The position numbers and the translations under genes were made by a program. A stretch of 64,000 bases of DNA from Leisingera sp. JC1 (GTDB lineage Bacteria > Pseudomonadota > Alphaproteobacteria > Rhodobacterales > Rhodobacteraceae). The stretch spans positions 158,027 through 222,026 of the forward strand of contig NZ_LYUZ01000103.1 of the NCBI RefSeq assembly GCF_001679925.1, written 5' to 3'. Positions 26,507 through 35,749 of the stretch are shown here, piece after piece. Under the pieces are notes generated by a model that saw only the letters and a list, made by a program, of their open reading frames with translations, was not told the DNA's origin and ran no database searches. Every line of letters begins with the position of its first letter. Position 1 is the stretch's first letter.

Positions 26507-29500
26507 CTATCCGCGACGCCGCCTCCGAGGCGCAGTTCCGCGCCGCCCGTCCCGATGCCTCCACATGGCTGGCGGCCAACGCGGGCTCCGGCAAGACCAA
26601 GGTGCTGACCGACAGGGTGGCGCGGCTGCTGCTGAAGGGCGTGCAGCCACAACATATCCTGTGCCTCACCTACACCAAGGCCGCCGCCAGCGAGATGCAG
26701 AACCGGCTGTTCAAACGGCTTGGCGAATGGGCGATGCTGGGCGATCCGGCGCTGATCGCAGCACTGACCGAGCTGGGGGAGATCAACACTGCAGCCGGCG
26801 ATCTGGCCAAGGCGCGCACCCTGTTTGCCCGCGCGATCGAGACGCCGGGCGGGCTGAAGATCCAGACCATCCACTCCTTCTGTTCGTCGCTGCTGCGCCG
26901 CTTCCCGCTGGAGGCCGGTGTCAGCCCGCAGTTTTCCGAGATGGACGACCGCGCAGGCCAATTGCTGCGGGCGGAGATCATGGAGGATTTCGCCCAAGGC
27001 GCGCAAGCACCGCAGGTCGACGCCCTGGCGCACCATGTCAGCGACAGCGATTTCGAAATGCTCACGTCTGCCATCTGCCAGCGCCTCGCCGATTTCGGCG
27101 AGCCGCTGGACTGGAACGGGCTGCTGGACCTGTTCGGCCTGCCCGCAGGTTTCGACGAAACCGCGCTGGAGGCGTTGGTTTTCCTGGGCGGCGAGGAAGA
27201 GCTGCTGCAGCGCACCCGCGGCATGCTGAGGCAGGGCGGTACAACCGATCAGAGGGCAGCGGCCAAGCTCGCCGGCATCACCAAGCCCACGCTCGCCGAT
27301 CTGGACACACTCGAAAGCGTCTTTCTGACCGGCGCCAGCGCCAAGGAACCGTTCACCGCCAAAATAGACAAGTTCCCAACTAAGAAACTGCGCGAATCCC
27401 ACCTGTCCCTGATGGATCAGCTGGAACCGCTGATGCGGCGGGTCGAGGATGCGCGCGCCAAACGCCTCGCCCTCACGGCCGCCCGCAAGAGCCACGACCT
27501 GCACCGCTTTGCTGCCGCCTTTCTGCCGGAATACGAGCGCCGCAAGCAGCTGCGCGGCTGGCTCGACTTTGACGACCTGATCCTGAAGGCCCGCCAGCTG
27601 CTGAACGATCCGGGCGTTGCTTCTTGGGTGCTCTACCGGCTGGACGGCGGCATCGACCACATTCTGGTGGACGAGGCGCAGGACACCAGCCCGGTGCAAT
27701 GGGACGTAATCGAAAAGCTGGCCCAGGAATTCACCGCCGGCGAGGGCGCGCGCTCGGACGTGGAGCGCACCATCTTTGTGGTCGGCGACAAGAAGCAGTC
27801 GATCTATTCCTTCCAGGGCGCTGACCCGGATGCGTTTGACAGGATGCAAAAGGAATTCGGCAACCGGCTGGCGGAAACCGGGGCAGGGCTGCAGGATGCC
27901 TCGCTCGATTTCTCTTTCCGCTCTTCTGCGGCAATCCTGAAGCTGGTCGATCTGGTGTTCAAGGACAGCCCGCGCGCCGGATTCCGCAAGGACGCGCTGC
28001 ATAGGGCCTTCAAGTCAGACTTGCCAGGCCGGGTGGACCTGTGGCCCGTGGTAGAAAAGGTTGCGGATGACGAAGATCCCGATTGGACCAGCCCCGTCGA
28101 CCGCCCAAGCAGCCGCCATCACACGGTGATTCTGGCGGAACGGATTGCCGGGTCGATCAAGCAGATGATCGAGACAGGCGTCACCATCCCCGAGGACGGC
28201 CAAGAGCGCGGCACATTCCAGCGGCGGCCGGTGCAGGCCGGAGATTTCCTGATCCTGGTGCAGCGACGCTCCGACCTGTTTTCGGAAATCATCCGCGCCT
28301 GCAAAAAGGCGGAACTGCCCATCGCTGGCGCTGACCGGCTGAAAGTCGGGGCGGAACTGGCGGTCAAGGACATCGCCGCCCTGCTGCGGTTTTTGGCGCT
28401 GCCGGAAGACTCTTTGTCCCTGGCGGAGGCTCTGAAATCGCCGCTGTTCGGCTGGGATGAGCAAACATTGTTCGATCTCGCGCACCGGCGGGAGGCGATG
28501 TACCTGTGGCCGGCGCTGCGTGAACGGGCAGGGGAGTTTCCGGAGACCATGACGGTGCTGGATGACCTGCGCGCCAATGCCGATTTCCTGCGCCCCTTTG
28601 ACCTGATCGAACGCATCCTGACCCGGCACGGCGGCCGCCAGAAACTGCTGGGCCGGCTGGGGCCGGAAGCGGAAGACGGTATCAATGCGCTGCTGTCGCA
28701 GGCTCTGGCGTATGAGCGCACCGATGTGCCCAGCCTCACCGGGTTTCTGGTCTGGATGCAGACCGATGATCTGGAGATCAAACGCCAGATGGGCGCGGCC
28801 GGCAATATGATCCGGGTGATGTCGGTGCATGGATCCAAAGGTCTGGAGGCGCCGATCGTGATCCTGCCGGACACCGCCAAACGCCAGGCCCCGCGGGACG
28901 CGGAGATCATGCTGGCCGAAGGCACACCTGTCTGGAAGCTGCCCAAGGACCAGATGCCTACTGCTATGCTGGCGGCCCGTGAATCTGCCCAGGAAAAGCT
29001 GCAGAATGAACGCCTGCGGCTGCTCTATGTGGCTCTGACCCGGGCGGAAAAGTGGCTGATTGTCGCTGCCGCGGGCGACGCGGGCGAACAGGGCGACAGC
29101 TGGTACCGCATGACAGAGGGCGCTTTGCGCGAGGGTGGAGCAGTGGAATTCGACTGTCCCGGCGGGGCAGGATTACGCCTGCAGCACGGGAATTGGGACG
29201 GGCTGCCTTTGGTTGCAACGCCGGTCGAGGAAGTTGTGAAACACAGCCTGCCCGAGGTTTTCAACCGGCCAGCCAGAGCCTATGCGGCCCCAGCGCCGGC
29301 ACTCAGTCCTTCGGACCTGGGCGGGGCGAAGGCCTTGCCAGGTGACCTGGGCCTGGATGAGGAAGCCGCCAAGGCTCGCGGCAGCCGGCTGCACCTGCTG
29401 CTGGAGCACCTGCCGGGCCGGCCTGAAGACCACTGGCCGCAGCTTGCCGGCAACCTTCTGCAGGATGCCGAGGATACTGCAGAGCTGCTCGCCGAGGCGT

Positions 29501-29856
29501 CCGGTGTTCTGCAAAACGCCGGCTTGTCCCATATTTTCGCCCCTGAAACCCTGGCAGAAGTGCCCATCACCGCCGACCTGAACGAGGGCCGTCTGCATGG
29601 CATCATTGACCGCCTGATCGTCACACCTGACAGGGTTCTGGCGGTGGACTTCAAATCCAATGCCACCGTACCGGAAGTGCCGGAACAATGCCCCGAAGGT
29701 TTGCTGCGCCAGATGGGTGCCTATGCCCATGCGCTGGCACAGATTTACCCGGGCCGCACTATCGAAACCGCGCTTCTTTGGACCCGAACGGCCACGCTGA
29801 TGCCGCTGCCGCACGAACTTGTGACAGCGGCGCTGATGCGGCGTCTGGAACCTTGA
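26503..29856 (+). CDS. addA: Double-strand break repair helicase AddA
   Basis: AddA is the UvrD-like motor and second nuclease of AddAB. It has 1117 residues: Walker A AANAGSGKTKVLTDRV at the N-terminus, LCLTYTKAAASEMQNRL, helicase motif II HILVDEAQDTSPVQWD, motif III VVGDKKQSIYSFQGADP and VMSVHGSKGLEAPIV near residue 777. The C-terminal nuclease has HGIIDRLIVTPDRVLAVDFKSNA. The start at 26503 overlaps the addB stop (ATGA), fixing it over an upstream alternative at 26464. Confidence 0.97.
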   Translation: MTIRDAASEAQFRAARPDASTWLAANAGSGKTKVLTDRVARLLLKGVQPQHILCLTYTKAAASEMQNRLFKRLGEWAMLGDPALIAALTELGEINTAAGDLAKARTLFARAIETPGGLKIQTIHSFCSSLLRRFPLEAGVSPQFSEMDDRAGQLLRAEIMEDFAQGAQAPQVDALAHHVSDSDFEMLTSAICQRLADFGEPLDWNGLLDLFGLPAGFDETALEALVFLGGEEELLQRTRGMLRQGGTTDQRAAAKLAGITKPTLADLDTLESVFLTGASAKEPFTAKIDKFPTKKLRESHLSLMDQLEPLMRRVEDARAKRLALTAARKSHDLHRFAAAFLPEYERRKQLRGWLDFDDLILKARQLLNDPGVASWVLYRLDGGIDHILVDEAQDTSPVQWDVIEKLAQEFTAGEGARSDVERTIFVVGDKKQSIYSFQGADPDAFDRMQKEFGNRLAETGAGLQDASLDFSFRSSAAILKLVDLVFKDSPRAGFRKDALHRAFKSDLPGRVDLWPVVEKVADDEDPDWTSPVDRPSSRHHTVILAERIAGSIKQMIETGVTIPEDGQERGTFQRRPVQAGDFLILVQRRSDLFSEIIRACKKAELPIAGADRLKVGAELAVKDIAALLRFLALPEDSLSLAEALKSPLFGWDEQTLFDLAHRREAMYLWPALRERAGEFPETMTVLDDLRANADFLRPFDLIERILTRHGGRQKLLGRLGPEAEDGINALLSQALAYERTDVPSLTGFLVWMQTDDLEIKRQMGAAGNMIRVMSVHGSKGLEAPIVILPDTAKRQAPRDAEIMLAEGTPVWKLPKDQMPTAMLAARESAQEKLQNERLRLLYVALTRAEKWLIVAAAGDAGEQGDSWYRMTEGALREGGAVEFDCPGGAGLRLQHGNWDGLPLVATPVEEVVKHSLPEVFNRPARAYAAPAPALSPSDLGGAKALPGDLGLDEEAAKARGSRLHLLLEHLPGRPEDHWPQLAGNLLQDAEDTAELLAEASGVLQNAGLSHIFAPETLAEVPITADLNEGRLHGIIDRLIVTPDRVLAVDFKSNATVPEVPEQCPEGLLRQMGAYAHALAQIYPGRTIETALLWTRTATLMPLPHELVTAALMRRLEP

Positions 29857-29918
29857 CGATCCGTTAAGCCGTACATAGGTTCCAACTCCAGTTGCCACAC
29901 ACTCATGGAGACATGCAT

Positions 29919-30239
29919 ATGTCCACCGTAGCCGTCACCGACGCCACCTTTGACACCGAAGTCAAGAACTCCGATATCCCCGTTGTGGTGGATTTCTGGG
30001 CCGAGTGGTGCGGTCCCTGCAAACAGATTGGCCCGGCTCTGGAAGAGCTTGCCGCAGAATTCGGCGGCAAGGTGAAAATCGCCAAGGTCGACGTTGACAG
30101 CAACCCGAACTCCGCCGCTGCCATGGGCGTGCGCGGCATTCCGGCGTTGTTCATCTTCAAGGACGGCCAGGTGATCTCCAACCGTGCCGGCGCCGCCCCC
30201 AAGGCCGCGCTGCAGAGCTGGATCGAAGAGTCGATCTGA
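29919..30239 (+). CDS. trxA: Thioredoxin TrxA
   Basis: TrxA is the general cytoplasmic dithiol reductant. It has 106 residues with the active site [40 protein letters not shown] with the cis-Pro, and the standard C-terminal helix. The ATG at 29919 has GGAG eight bases upstream; the ATG six bases earlier is too close to that site. It lies 62 bases after addA and ends at a strong terminator. Confidence 0.97.
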   Translation: MSTVAVTDATFDTEVKNSDIPVVVDFWAEWCGPCKQIGPALEELAAEFGGKVKIAKVDVDSNPNSAAAMGVRGIPALFIFKDGQVISNRAGAAPKAALQSWIEESI

Positions 30240-30263
30240 GCCGGATCCAAACCGGATTTCCTA

Positions 30264-30293
30264 GGGCTGTCCCCACGGGGACGGCCCTTTTTT
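30264..30293 (+). terminator. Rho-independent terminator after trxA
   Basis: The stem GGGCTGTCCC/GGGACGGCCC with a four-base loop contains one G-T pair and is followed by six T residues, 25 bases after the trxA stop. Confidence 0.9.
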
Positions 30294-30390
30294 GTTTTGA
30301 GCGCTGGCGTACCGGCTGGCGGCAAACTGGCACTGTCCTTTGAGCTGATACCCTGCGACGGTTCGCCTTGAGACAGGTAAAGGAGGCAAA

Positions 30391-30738
30391 ATGGCCAAGA
30401 CACGGGTACTGGTGGAATTCGGCATGGGCACGTCGCTGAGGCGCGAGGACTATACTGAAGCCGCTCGCCGGGCGATCAAGGACGCGCTGTGGCACAACTC
30501 CGTCAATATGGCGGAACTGTTTGATTTCCGTAAGGAAGACATGATCATCGACGCGGAGATCGGTGTGCAGAAACCAGAAGCGGTAGACAGGGACGCACTG
30601 CTGGAGATTTTTCCCTACGGCCAGCCCAGCATCCGGGTTGTGGAAGGCGGGCTCAACATTGAAAAACCGCAGGGCGGATGCACGGTGATAGCCAATGCGG
30701 CTGTGGTGGTTTCCTTTGACATGGAGACGGTGGAATGA
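30391..30738 (+). CDS. Lin0512 family protein (first of tandem pair)
   Basis: A 115-residue protein of the Lin0512 family, function unknown. Shared features are VEFGMGTSLRREDYTEAARRAIKDALWHNSV, the IDAEIGVQKPEAVD segment and an IRVVEGGLNI strand. The start has AAAGGAGG upstream. Its stop overlaps the start of a second Lin0512 gene by four bases. The proteins are related but divergent, which suggests a heteromeric pair. Confidence 0.85.
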   Translation: MAKTRVLVEFGMGTSLRREDYTEAARRAIKDALWHNSVNMAELFDFRKEDMIIDAEIGVQKPEAVDRDALLEIFPYGQPSIRVVEGGLNIEKPQGGCTVIANAAVVVSFDMETVE

Positions 30739-31100
30739 GCGAGAAACGCATCATCCTGGAAATGGGCACCGGCAACGACCTTTACGGCCAGGATTACACC
30801 AAGGCGGCGCGGCGCGCGGTGCAGGACGCACTGCATCATTCGTCGATCACCCTGTTTTCCAAGCTTGGCATCGATCACAGCGAAATGCGTGTTGACGTGA
30901 CCATCGGGGTGCAGCGGCCGGAGGCGGTGGATTGCGATCTGGTAGCGCAGGATCTGCCGCGGGGCAGGGCCAGTGTGCGGGCGGTCAACGGCGGGCTGGA
31001 TGTGGAGGATGCAGAAGCCGGCAGCCGCCATGTTGTGGCCACCGCAGCAATTGAGGCCTGGCTGCCGGATCAGGCCGGGAAATACAAAATAGCCAACTAA
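30735..31100 (+). CDS. Lin0512 family protein (second of tandem pair)
   Basis: The 121-residue second copy aligns along its full length with the gene before it: LEMGTGNDLYGQDYTKAARRAVQDALHHSSI, VDVTIGVQRPEAVDCD, VRAVNGGLDVED. Alternating conservation of Gly-Thr/Met-Gly-Thr, Ala-Ala-Arg-Arg-Ala and Gly-Val-Gln-x-Pro-Glu-Ala-Val-Asp suggests a conserved functional surface. The overlap (ATGA) points to coupled translation and equal amounts. No enzymatic role is established for the family. Confidence 0.85.
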   Translation: MSEKRIILEMGTGNDLYGQDYTKAARRAVQDALHHSSITLFSKLGIDHSEMRVDVTIGVQRPEAVDCDLVAQDLPRGRASVRAVNGGLDVEDAEAGSRHVVATAAIEAWLPDQAGKYKIAN

Positions 31101-31110
31101 AAATGAACAA

Positions 31111-31132
31111 AGCCGCCCGTTTCAGGGCGGCT
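31111..31132. terminator. Shared hairpin between Lin0512 pair and DUF1127 gene
   Basis: The perfect 8-bp stem AGCCGCCC/GGGCGGCT has a six-base loop. The T-rich side (TTTGTTCATTTTT) lies on the minus strand, so it mainly serves the DUF1127 gene, but it also follows the second Lin0512 stop by 10 bases. Confidence 0.6.
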
Positions 31133-31159
31133 CATTCCAAGTCTTCGACCATTTTAGTC

Positions 31160-31351
31160 TCAGATCTTGGCGATGTCAGCACGGCTCATGCCGATGTCGT
31201 CCAGCTGTGCGTCGGTCAGCCGTTCCAGAGCCTTGCGGGTCTCGCGGGCTTCATACCACTCAATGATGGAGCTTTTCACGCTGGTCATAGCGTCGACCAC
31301 GCGGAGAACGGTGACTGCTCCGAGCGGCGCATGAATGTTTGCGGTCGTCAT
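31160..31351 (-). CDS. DUF1127 domain small protein
   Basis: A 63-residue protein ending in the DUF1127/YjiS motif (WYEARETRKALERLTDAQLDDIGMSRADI). Short members of this family in Rhodobacteraceae have been linked to RNA binding and phosphate or stress adaptation, but the role of this copy is unknown. The ATG at 31351 has AAGGAT upstream. It is a monocistronic gene divergent from hslV. Confidence 0.88.
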   Translation of the reverse strand: MTTANIHAPLGAVTVLRVVDAMTSVKSSIIEWYEARETRKALERLTDAQLDDIGMSRADIAKI

Positions 31352-31525
31352 TTGCGCATATCCTTCTAAGAAACAGCCGACCCTGTGCCGGTTGTGAGCC
31401 CCATGTAGGATGAGCAGCTGAGTCCCGCAATTGCCGGTTCGACAGCCCCGCCTTGCACTTTCTGCATAGCAGCGAGACCCTTTGCAACCATTGCGCTGCG
31501 GCTGCAATGCCCGTGATCCGGGCCG

Positions 31526-31559
31526 CTCCCTTGTGCCGGCGGGGGGATGGTTCCATATA
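31526..31559 (+). promoter_or_regulatory. Possible RpoH-type heat-shock promoter of hslV
   Basis: CTCCCTTG (31526-31533) resembles the -35 part and TTCCATATA (31551-31559) the -10 part of an alphaproteobacterial sigma-32 promoter, with a gap in the expected range and 24 bases before the hslV ATG. HslVU is a standard heat-shock operon. The -10 element has two mismatches. Confidence 0.4.
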
Positions 31560-31583
31560 GGGGGCAACTAAACGGAGGCATAA

Positions 31584-32147
31584 ATGGCAGACGATCAATT
31601 CCCCGGCTGGCACGGCACCACCATCATCGGCGTCAAGAAGGGCGGGCAGGTGGTCATCGCCGGCGACGGCCAAGTGTCGCTGGGGCAGACAGTGATCAAG
31701 GGCACCGCCCGCAAAGTGCGCCGCCTGTCGCCCGGCGGTTTTGATGTGGTGGCAGGTTTTGCCGGCTCGACCGCGGATGCTTTCACCCTGCTGGAGCGTC
31801 TTGAAGCCAAGCTGGAAGCAACCCCGGGCCAGCTGGCCCGCGCCAGTGTGGAGCTGGCCAAGGACTGGCGCACCGACAAGTACCTGCAGAAGCTGGAGGC
31901 GATGCTGATCGTCACCGACGGCACCGATATGTTTGTGATCACCGGCGCCGGCGATGTTCTGGAGCCTGAGCATGACGTGGCAGCCATCGGTTCTGGCGGC
32001 AATTTTGCCCTGGCAGCGGCCCGCGGCATGATGGACAGCGAGAAATCCGCAGAATCCGTAGCCCGCGACGCCATGGCCATCGCCGCCGATATCTGCGTCT
32101 ACACCAATGGAAACCTGACCGTCGAAACCATTGGAAAGGAAGGCTGA
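31584..32147 (+). CDS. hslV: ATP-dependent protease peptidase subunit HslV
   Basis: HslV is the proteasome-like N-terminal-threonine peptidase that forms a two-ring dodecamer capped by HslU. It has 187 residues. The active-site Thr is at position 12 ([14 protein letters not shown]), so an 11-residue propeptide must be removed, as in other alphaproteobacterial Hsl[27 protein letters not shown] and [14 protein letters not shown] are further signatures. GGAGGC lies just upstream. The gene is followed at two bases by an unexpected membrane-protein gene before hslU. Confidence 0.97.
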   Translation: MADDQFPGWHGTTIIGVKKGGQVVIAGDGQVSLGQTVIKGTARKVRRLSPGGFDVVAGFAGSTADAFTLLERLEAKLEATPGQLARASVELAKDWRTDKYLQKLEAMLIVTDGTDMFVITGAGDVLEPEHDVAAIGSGGNFALAAARGMMDSEKSAESVARDAMAIAADICVYTNGNLTVETIGKEG

Positions 32148-32148
32148 C

Positions 32149-33219
32149 GTGGGCAGGGTCAACCAGGATGATCTGCGCGCCGCCGTTGGCTCAGGCCTGC
32201 TAAGCGAAGCTCAGGCGGCCTCGCTGCTGGCATTGGCTGACAGCCGCCGGGGCGCCAGGGAAAACCTGGCTCCGGGCGATGAACCCTTTGAACTTTTTAA
32301 AGGGTTCAACGAGATTTTCATCGTCATCGGCCTGTTGATCCTGACCTCCGGCTGGATGGCTTTTACAGCTGTCGATCTGGCAGGCTCGCTGGGCGGCTAT
32401 CAGCAGAAGGCGGTCTACTCTTCCATCGCTGGAGCCGCAGTTCTGTGGCTGCTGTCCGAATACTTCATCCGCCGCCGCCGCATGGTTGCACCCGCCATTG
32501 CTCTGTCGCTGCTGTGGGCCGGTAACGCAGGCACCGGGTTCACAGCGCATTTCTCGCAACCCTTCATGATCGCCCAGAACGACTTCTCCAGTCTGCCGCT
32601 GCCTGTTGCAGCTGCAACCGCTACAATCGCAATGTTCTGGATGCGCTTCCGGGTCCCCTTTGCCATGGCATTGATTGCTTTGGGGGTCTTTGCGGTTGCA
32701 CTGCTGTCAGGCGCCATACGGGCCGGCACCCCTGCAGGAATAAGCGACCTGTTCCTGCTGTCAGCCAGTGGCCCCTTTGCCTGGATCACCCTGGCTGTCG
32801 GGTGCTGCGTTTTCGCGGTTGCGATGGTTTTCGATCTCAGCGATCCGCACCGGGTGACGCGGCGGTCGGCCCAGGGGTTCTGGCTGCATGTCGTTGCCGC
32901 GCCAGCCCTGGTCAACACCATTGCTCTCAGCCTTCTGGACAGTGGAACTTCCAATTCAAACTTTCTCTTGTTTGCCGTCCTTGTGCTGTTTGCCCTCATC
33001 GCAATCATCATCGACCGCCGGTCCTTCCTCATTGCCGCCATCGGCTACAGCGTCACCCTGGCCGGCACCGTGTTCAACGGCGAAGGCACCGCCGTCACCA
33101 TACTGGCGCTTGGTGTGTTTCTGGTTGCCCTCGGCGCCTTCTGGAGCCGCATCCGAGCGGTCCTGCTTACCCCCTTGTCCGGTGTGCTGCCACTTGACCG
33201 GCTGCCGCCCTCACACTGA
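32149..33219 (+). CDS. Multi-pass membrane protein between hslV and hslU, unrecognised
   Basis: A 356-residue protein with an N-terminal soluble part of about 50 residues ([24 protein letters not shown], reminiscent of DUF2157 proteins) and then about ten hydrophobic segments to the C-terminus. An [19 protein letters not shown] entry helix precedes them. No transporter or enzyme motif is evident. The GTG at 32149 has AAGGAAGG six bases upstream and follows the hslV stop by one base. It ends 13 bases before hslU, so all three are likely one transcript. Confidence 0.8.
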   Translation: MGRVNQDDLRAAVGSGLLSEAQAASLLALADSRRGARENLAPGDEPFELFKGFNEIFIVIGLLILTSGWMAFTAVDLAGSLGGYQQKAVYSSIAGAAVLWLLSEYFIRRRRMVAPAIALSLLWAGNAGTGFTAHFSQPFMIAQNDFSSLPLPVAAATATIAMFWMRFRVPFAMALIALGVFAVALLSGAIRAGTPAGISDLFLLSASGPFAWITLAVGCCVFAVAMVFDLSDPHRVTRRSAQGFWLHVVAAPALVNTIALSLLDSGTSNSNFLLFAVLVLFALIAIIIDRRSFLIAAIGYSVTLAGTVFNGEGTAVTILALGVFLVALGAFWSRIRAVLLTPLSGVLPLDRLPPSH

Positions 33220-33232
33220 AACGGAAAGACCC

Positions 33233-34546
33233 ATGACTGATCTGACCCCGCGCGAAATCGTTTCCGAGCTGGACCGCTTCATTATCGGCCAAAAGGAAGC
33301 CAAACGGGCCGTGGCAGTAGCACTGCGCAGCCGCTGGCGGCGCAAACAGCTGTCCGACGACCTGCGCGACGAGGTGTACCCCAAGAACATCCTGATGATC
33401 GGCCCCACCGGCGTCGGCAAAACCGAGATTTCCCGCCGTCTGGCCAAGTTGGCCCGTGCGCCTTTCATCAAGGTGGAAGCCACCAAGTTCACCGAGGTCG
33501 GCTATGTCGGCAGGGACGTGGAGCAGATCATCCGCGATCTGGTGGACAGCGCCATTGCCCAAACCCGCGAGTACATGCGCGAAGACGTAAAGGCCAACGC
33601 CCACAAGGCCGCAGAGGACCGGGTGGTGGAAGCCATCGCCGGCAGTGATGCCCGTGAAGCCACCCGCGAGATGTTTCGCAAGAAGCTGAAGGCGGGCGAA
33701 CTGGACGACACGGTGATCGAGCTGGATGTGGCCGACACCTCCAACCCGATGGGCAACATGTTTGAAATCCCCGGCCAGCCCGGCGGCGGCAACATGGGGA
33801 TGCTGAATCTGGGCGATCTGTTCGGTAAGGCGATGGGCGGGCGCACCACCCGCAAGAAGATGACCGTTGCCGAAAGCTATGAGGTGCTGATCAGCGAGGA
33901 AGCAGACAAGCTGCTGGATGACGAAACCGTCACCCGCACCGCGCTGGAGTCGGTGGAGCAGAACGGCATCGTCTTCCTGGACGAGATCGACAAGGTTTGC
34001 GCGCGCCAGGAAACCCGCGGCGGTGACGTCAGCCGGGAAGGCGTGCAGCGCGACCTGCTGCCGCTGATCGAAGGCACCACCGTCAGCACCAAGCACGGGC
34101 CGGTCAAGACGGACCACATCCTGTTCATTGCTTCCGGTGCCTTCCACATTGCCAAACCATCGGATCTGCTGCCGGAACTTCAGGGCCGCCTTCCGATCCG
34201 GGTGAACCTGCGGGCGCTGACCGAGAAGGACTTTGTCCGCATCCTCACCGAGACCGACAACGCGCTGACGCGCCAGTACACCGCGCTGATGGGGACCGAG
34301 GAAGTTGAAGTGACTTTCACAGAGGACGGTATCGCTGCGCTGGCCAAAATTGCGGCCGAAGTGAACCAGACTGTAGAGAACATCGGTGCCCGCCGGCTTT
34401 ATACCGTGATGGAACGGGTCTTCGAAGAACTCTCCTTTACGGCACCAGACCGATCCGGTGAAGCTGTCACGGTTGACGCAGCTTTTGTGACGAAAAACCT
34501 GGGCGAGCTTGGCCGGTCTGCGGATGTCAGCCGTTACGTGCTGTAA
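33233..34546 (+). CDS. hslU: ATP-dependent protease ATPase subunit HslU
   Basis: HslU is the AAA+ unfoldase that feeds substrates to HslV. The 437-residue protein has Walker [10 protein letters not shown] (57-65), a [15 protein letters not shown] pore segment and the intermediate domain with a long charged helix at about 130-240. Walker B is [14 protein letters not shown] and sensor motifs follow ([13 protein letters not shown]). The C-terminus ends in Arg-Tyr-Val-Leu, which inserts into HslV. The start at 33233 is chosen over longer in-frame readings through the preceding gene. Confidence 0.98.
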   Translation: MTDLTPREIVSELDRFIIGQKEAKRAVAVALRSRWRRKQLSDDLRDEVYPKNILMIGPTGVGKTEISRRLAKLARAPFIKVEATKFTEVGYVGRDVEQIIRDLVDSAIAQTREYMREDVKANAHKAAEDRVVEAIAGSDAREATREMFRKKLKAGELDDTVIELDVADTSNPMGNMFEIPGQPGGGNMGMLNLGDLFGKAMGGRTTRKKMTVAESYEVLISEEADKLLDDETVTRTALESVEQNGIVFLDEIDKVCARQETRGGDVSREGVQRDLLPLIEGTTVSTKHGPVKTDHILFIASGAFHIAKPSDLLPELQGRLPIRVNLRALTEKDFVRILTETDNALTRQYTALMGTEEVEVTFTEDGIAALAKIAAEVNQTVENIGARRLYTVMERVFEELSFTAPDRSGEAVTVDAAFVTKNLGELGRSADVSRYVL

Positions 34547-34576
34547 ACCGCCATCACAAGGTACAGCTACTGGACA

Positions 34577-34609
34577 ATGGCGGCAGGTCGGATAGCCTGC
34601 CGCCATTTG
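34577..34609 (+). terminator. Hairpin after hslU
   Basis: The perfect 11-bp stem ATGGCGGCAGG/CCTGCCGCCAT (34577-34587 with 34596-34606) lies 30 bases past the hslU stop and is followed by only two T residues. It probably ends or stabilises the hslVU message and lies 19 bases upstream of the next start. Confidence 0.55.
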
Positions 34610-34627
34610 AAATTGGGGACTGGCACA

Positions 34628-35743
34628 ATGCAGGTTCTGCGCACGGTTTGCGTTTTTCTATTGATTGGGCTGGCAGGCTGTACGGACAGATCCTACTCAC
34701 CTACAGTCCCCGAAGCCTTGAACGTTGGCAAACCCGCAACTGTCTTTGCAGCCACTAACCGGGAATCGTTGCCCGATGGCACATTCGGGTCTGAGAGAAC
34801 CGACGGTATTAGCCTGCTGGAACTCACAGTTTCAATTCCGCCCGAACATAAACCTGGCTCATTGAAATTCGGTTATGCAAACCCGGACCCCTCGGCTGAG
34901 TTCACTATGGCGGGACGCAGGAAATTCCAAACGGAAGCAGCTTTTTCGTCTAGGCTTCGCCAAGAGCTGGCCAAGTTTCCTGCCAACGAGAGGGACGTGA
35001 CCGTTTTTGTGCACGGCTTCAATTCTACTCAGGCGGAAACTGCATTCAGGGCCGCCCAGCTGACACATGACCTTAATGTTCCCGGCGCAACTGTCATCTA
35101 TTCCTGGCCCAGCAAGGGCAAGGCACTTGGCTATGCCTATGACGGCGACAGCGTTCTGTTTGCACGTGACGGACTGGAGACGCTGCTGCGTAAGCTGCGC
35201 ACGTCCGGCGCCGGCCGGGTTGTCGTCGTGGCACATTCCATGGGCGGGCTGCTGACCATGGAGACTCTTCGGCAGATTGAAATCAAGTCGCCAGGATGGA
35301 CCGCCCGCAACCTGGGCGGCGTGGTGCTGATGTCACCGGATCTGGACGTGGATGTATTCAAATCGCAAATGACCCGCTTTGCCGAAGTCCCGCAGCCGTT
35401 TGCGATCTTTGTTTCGCAAAAGGACAATATCCTGACCCTGTCGCAGAGACTGCGCGGATTGGATGGGCGTGCAAGGCTTGGCAACATCAACAATGCCGAG
35501 GAGATCAGTGATTTGCCGGTGGAAGTTATTGATACTACAGCCTTTGCAGATGAGGCGGAATCACAGCATTTTGTTGCCGCCACATCACCGGCGCTGCTGG
35601 CACTGCTGAACGGTGCGAGGGAGACGGCACAGAGCTTTGAACACAGTCAGGACCGGCTGCGCAGGATTTTGCCCGGCCAGATCGTTATCCGGGACAACGC
35701 AGTTGAAATCGCCCTGGAAGGTCCCCCGTCAGACAATAGGTGA
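34628..35743 (+). CDS. Alpha/beta-hydrolase lipoprotein (DUF900)
   Basis: The 371-residue protein has a lipoprotein signal (LAGC with lipidated Cys18). It is followed by an esterase-like domain: DVTVFVHGFNSTQAETAFRAAQL is the oxyanion-side segment, VVVVAHSMGGLL carries the nucleophile Ser, and MSPDLDVDVFK and the later SQHF region supply the likely Asp and His. DUF900 proteins are serine hydrolases of unknown substrate. The start at 34628 places the signal peptide at the N-terminus. It is co-directional with hslU but separated by a hairpin. Confidence 0.85.
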   Translation: MQVLRTVCVFLLIGLAGCTDRSYSPTVPEALNVGKPATVFAATNRESLPDGTFGSERTDGISLLELTVSIPPEHKPGSLKFGYANPDPSAEFTMAGRRKFQTEAAFSSRLRQELAKFPANERDVTVFVHGFNSTQAETAFRAAQLTHDLNVPGATVIYSWPSKGKALGYAYDGDSVLFARDGLETLLRKLRTSGAGRVVVVAHSMGGLLTMETLRQIEIKSPGWTARNLGGVVLMSPDLDVDVFKSQMTRFAEVPQPFAIFVSQKDNILTLSQRLRGLDGRARLGNINNAEEISDLPVEVIDTTAFADEAESQHFVAATSPALLALLNGARETAQSFEHSQDRLRRILPGQIVIRDNAVEIALEGPPSDNR

Positions 35744-35749
35744 CGGCCC

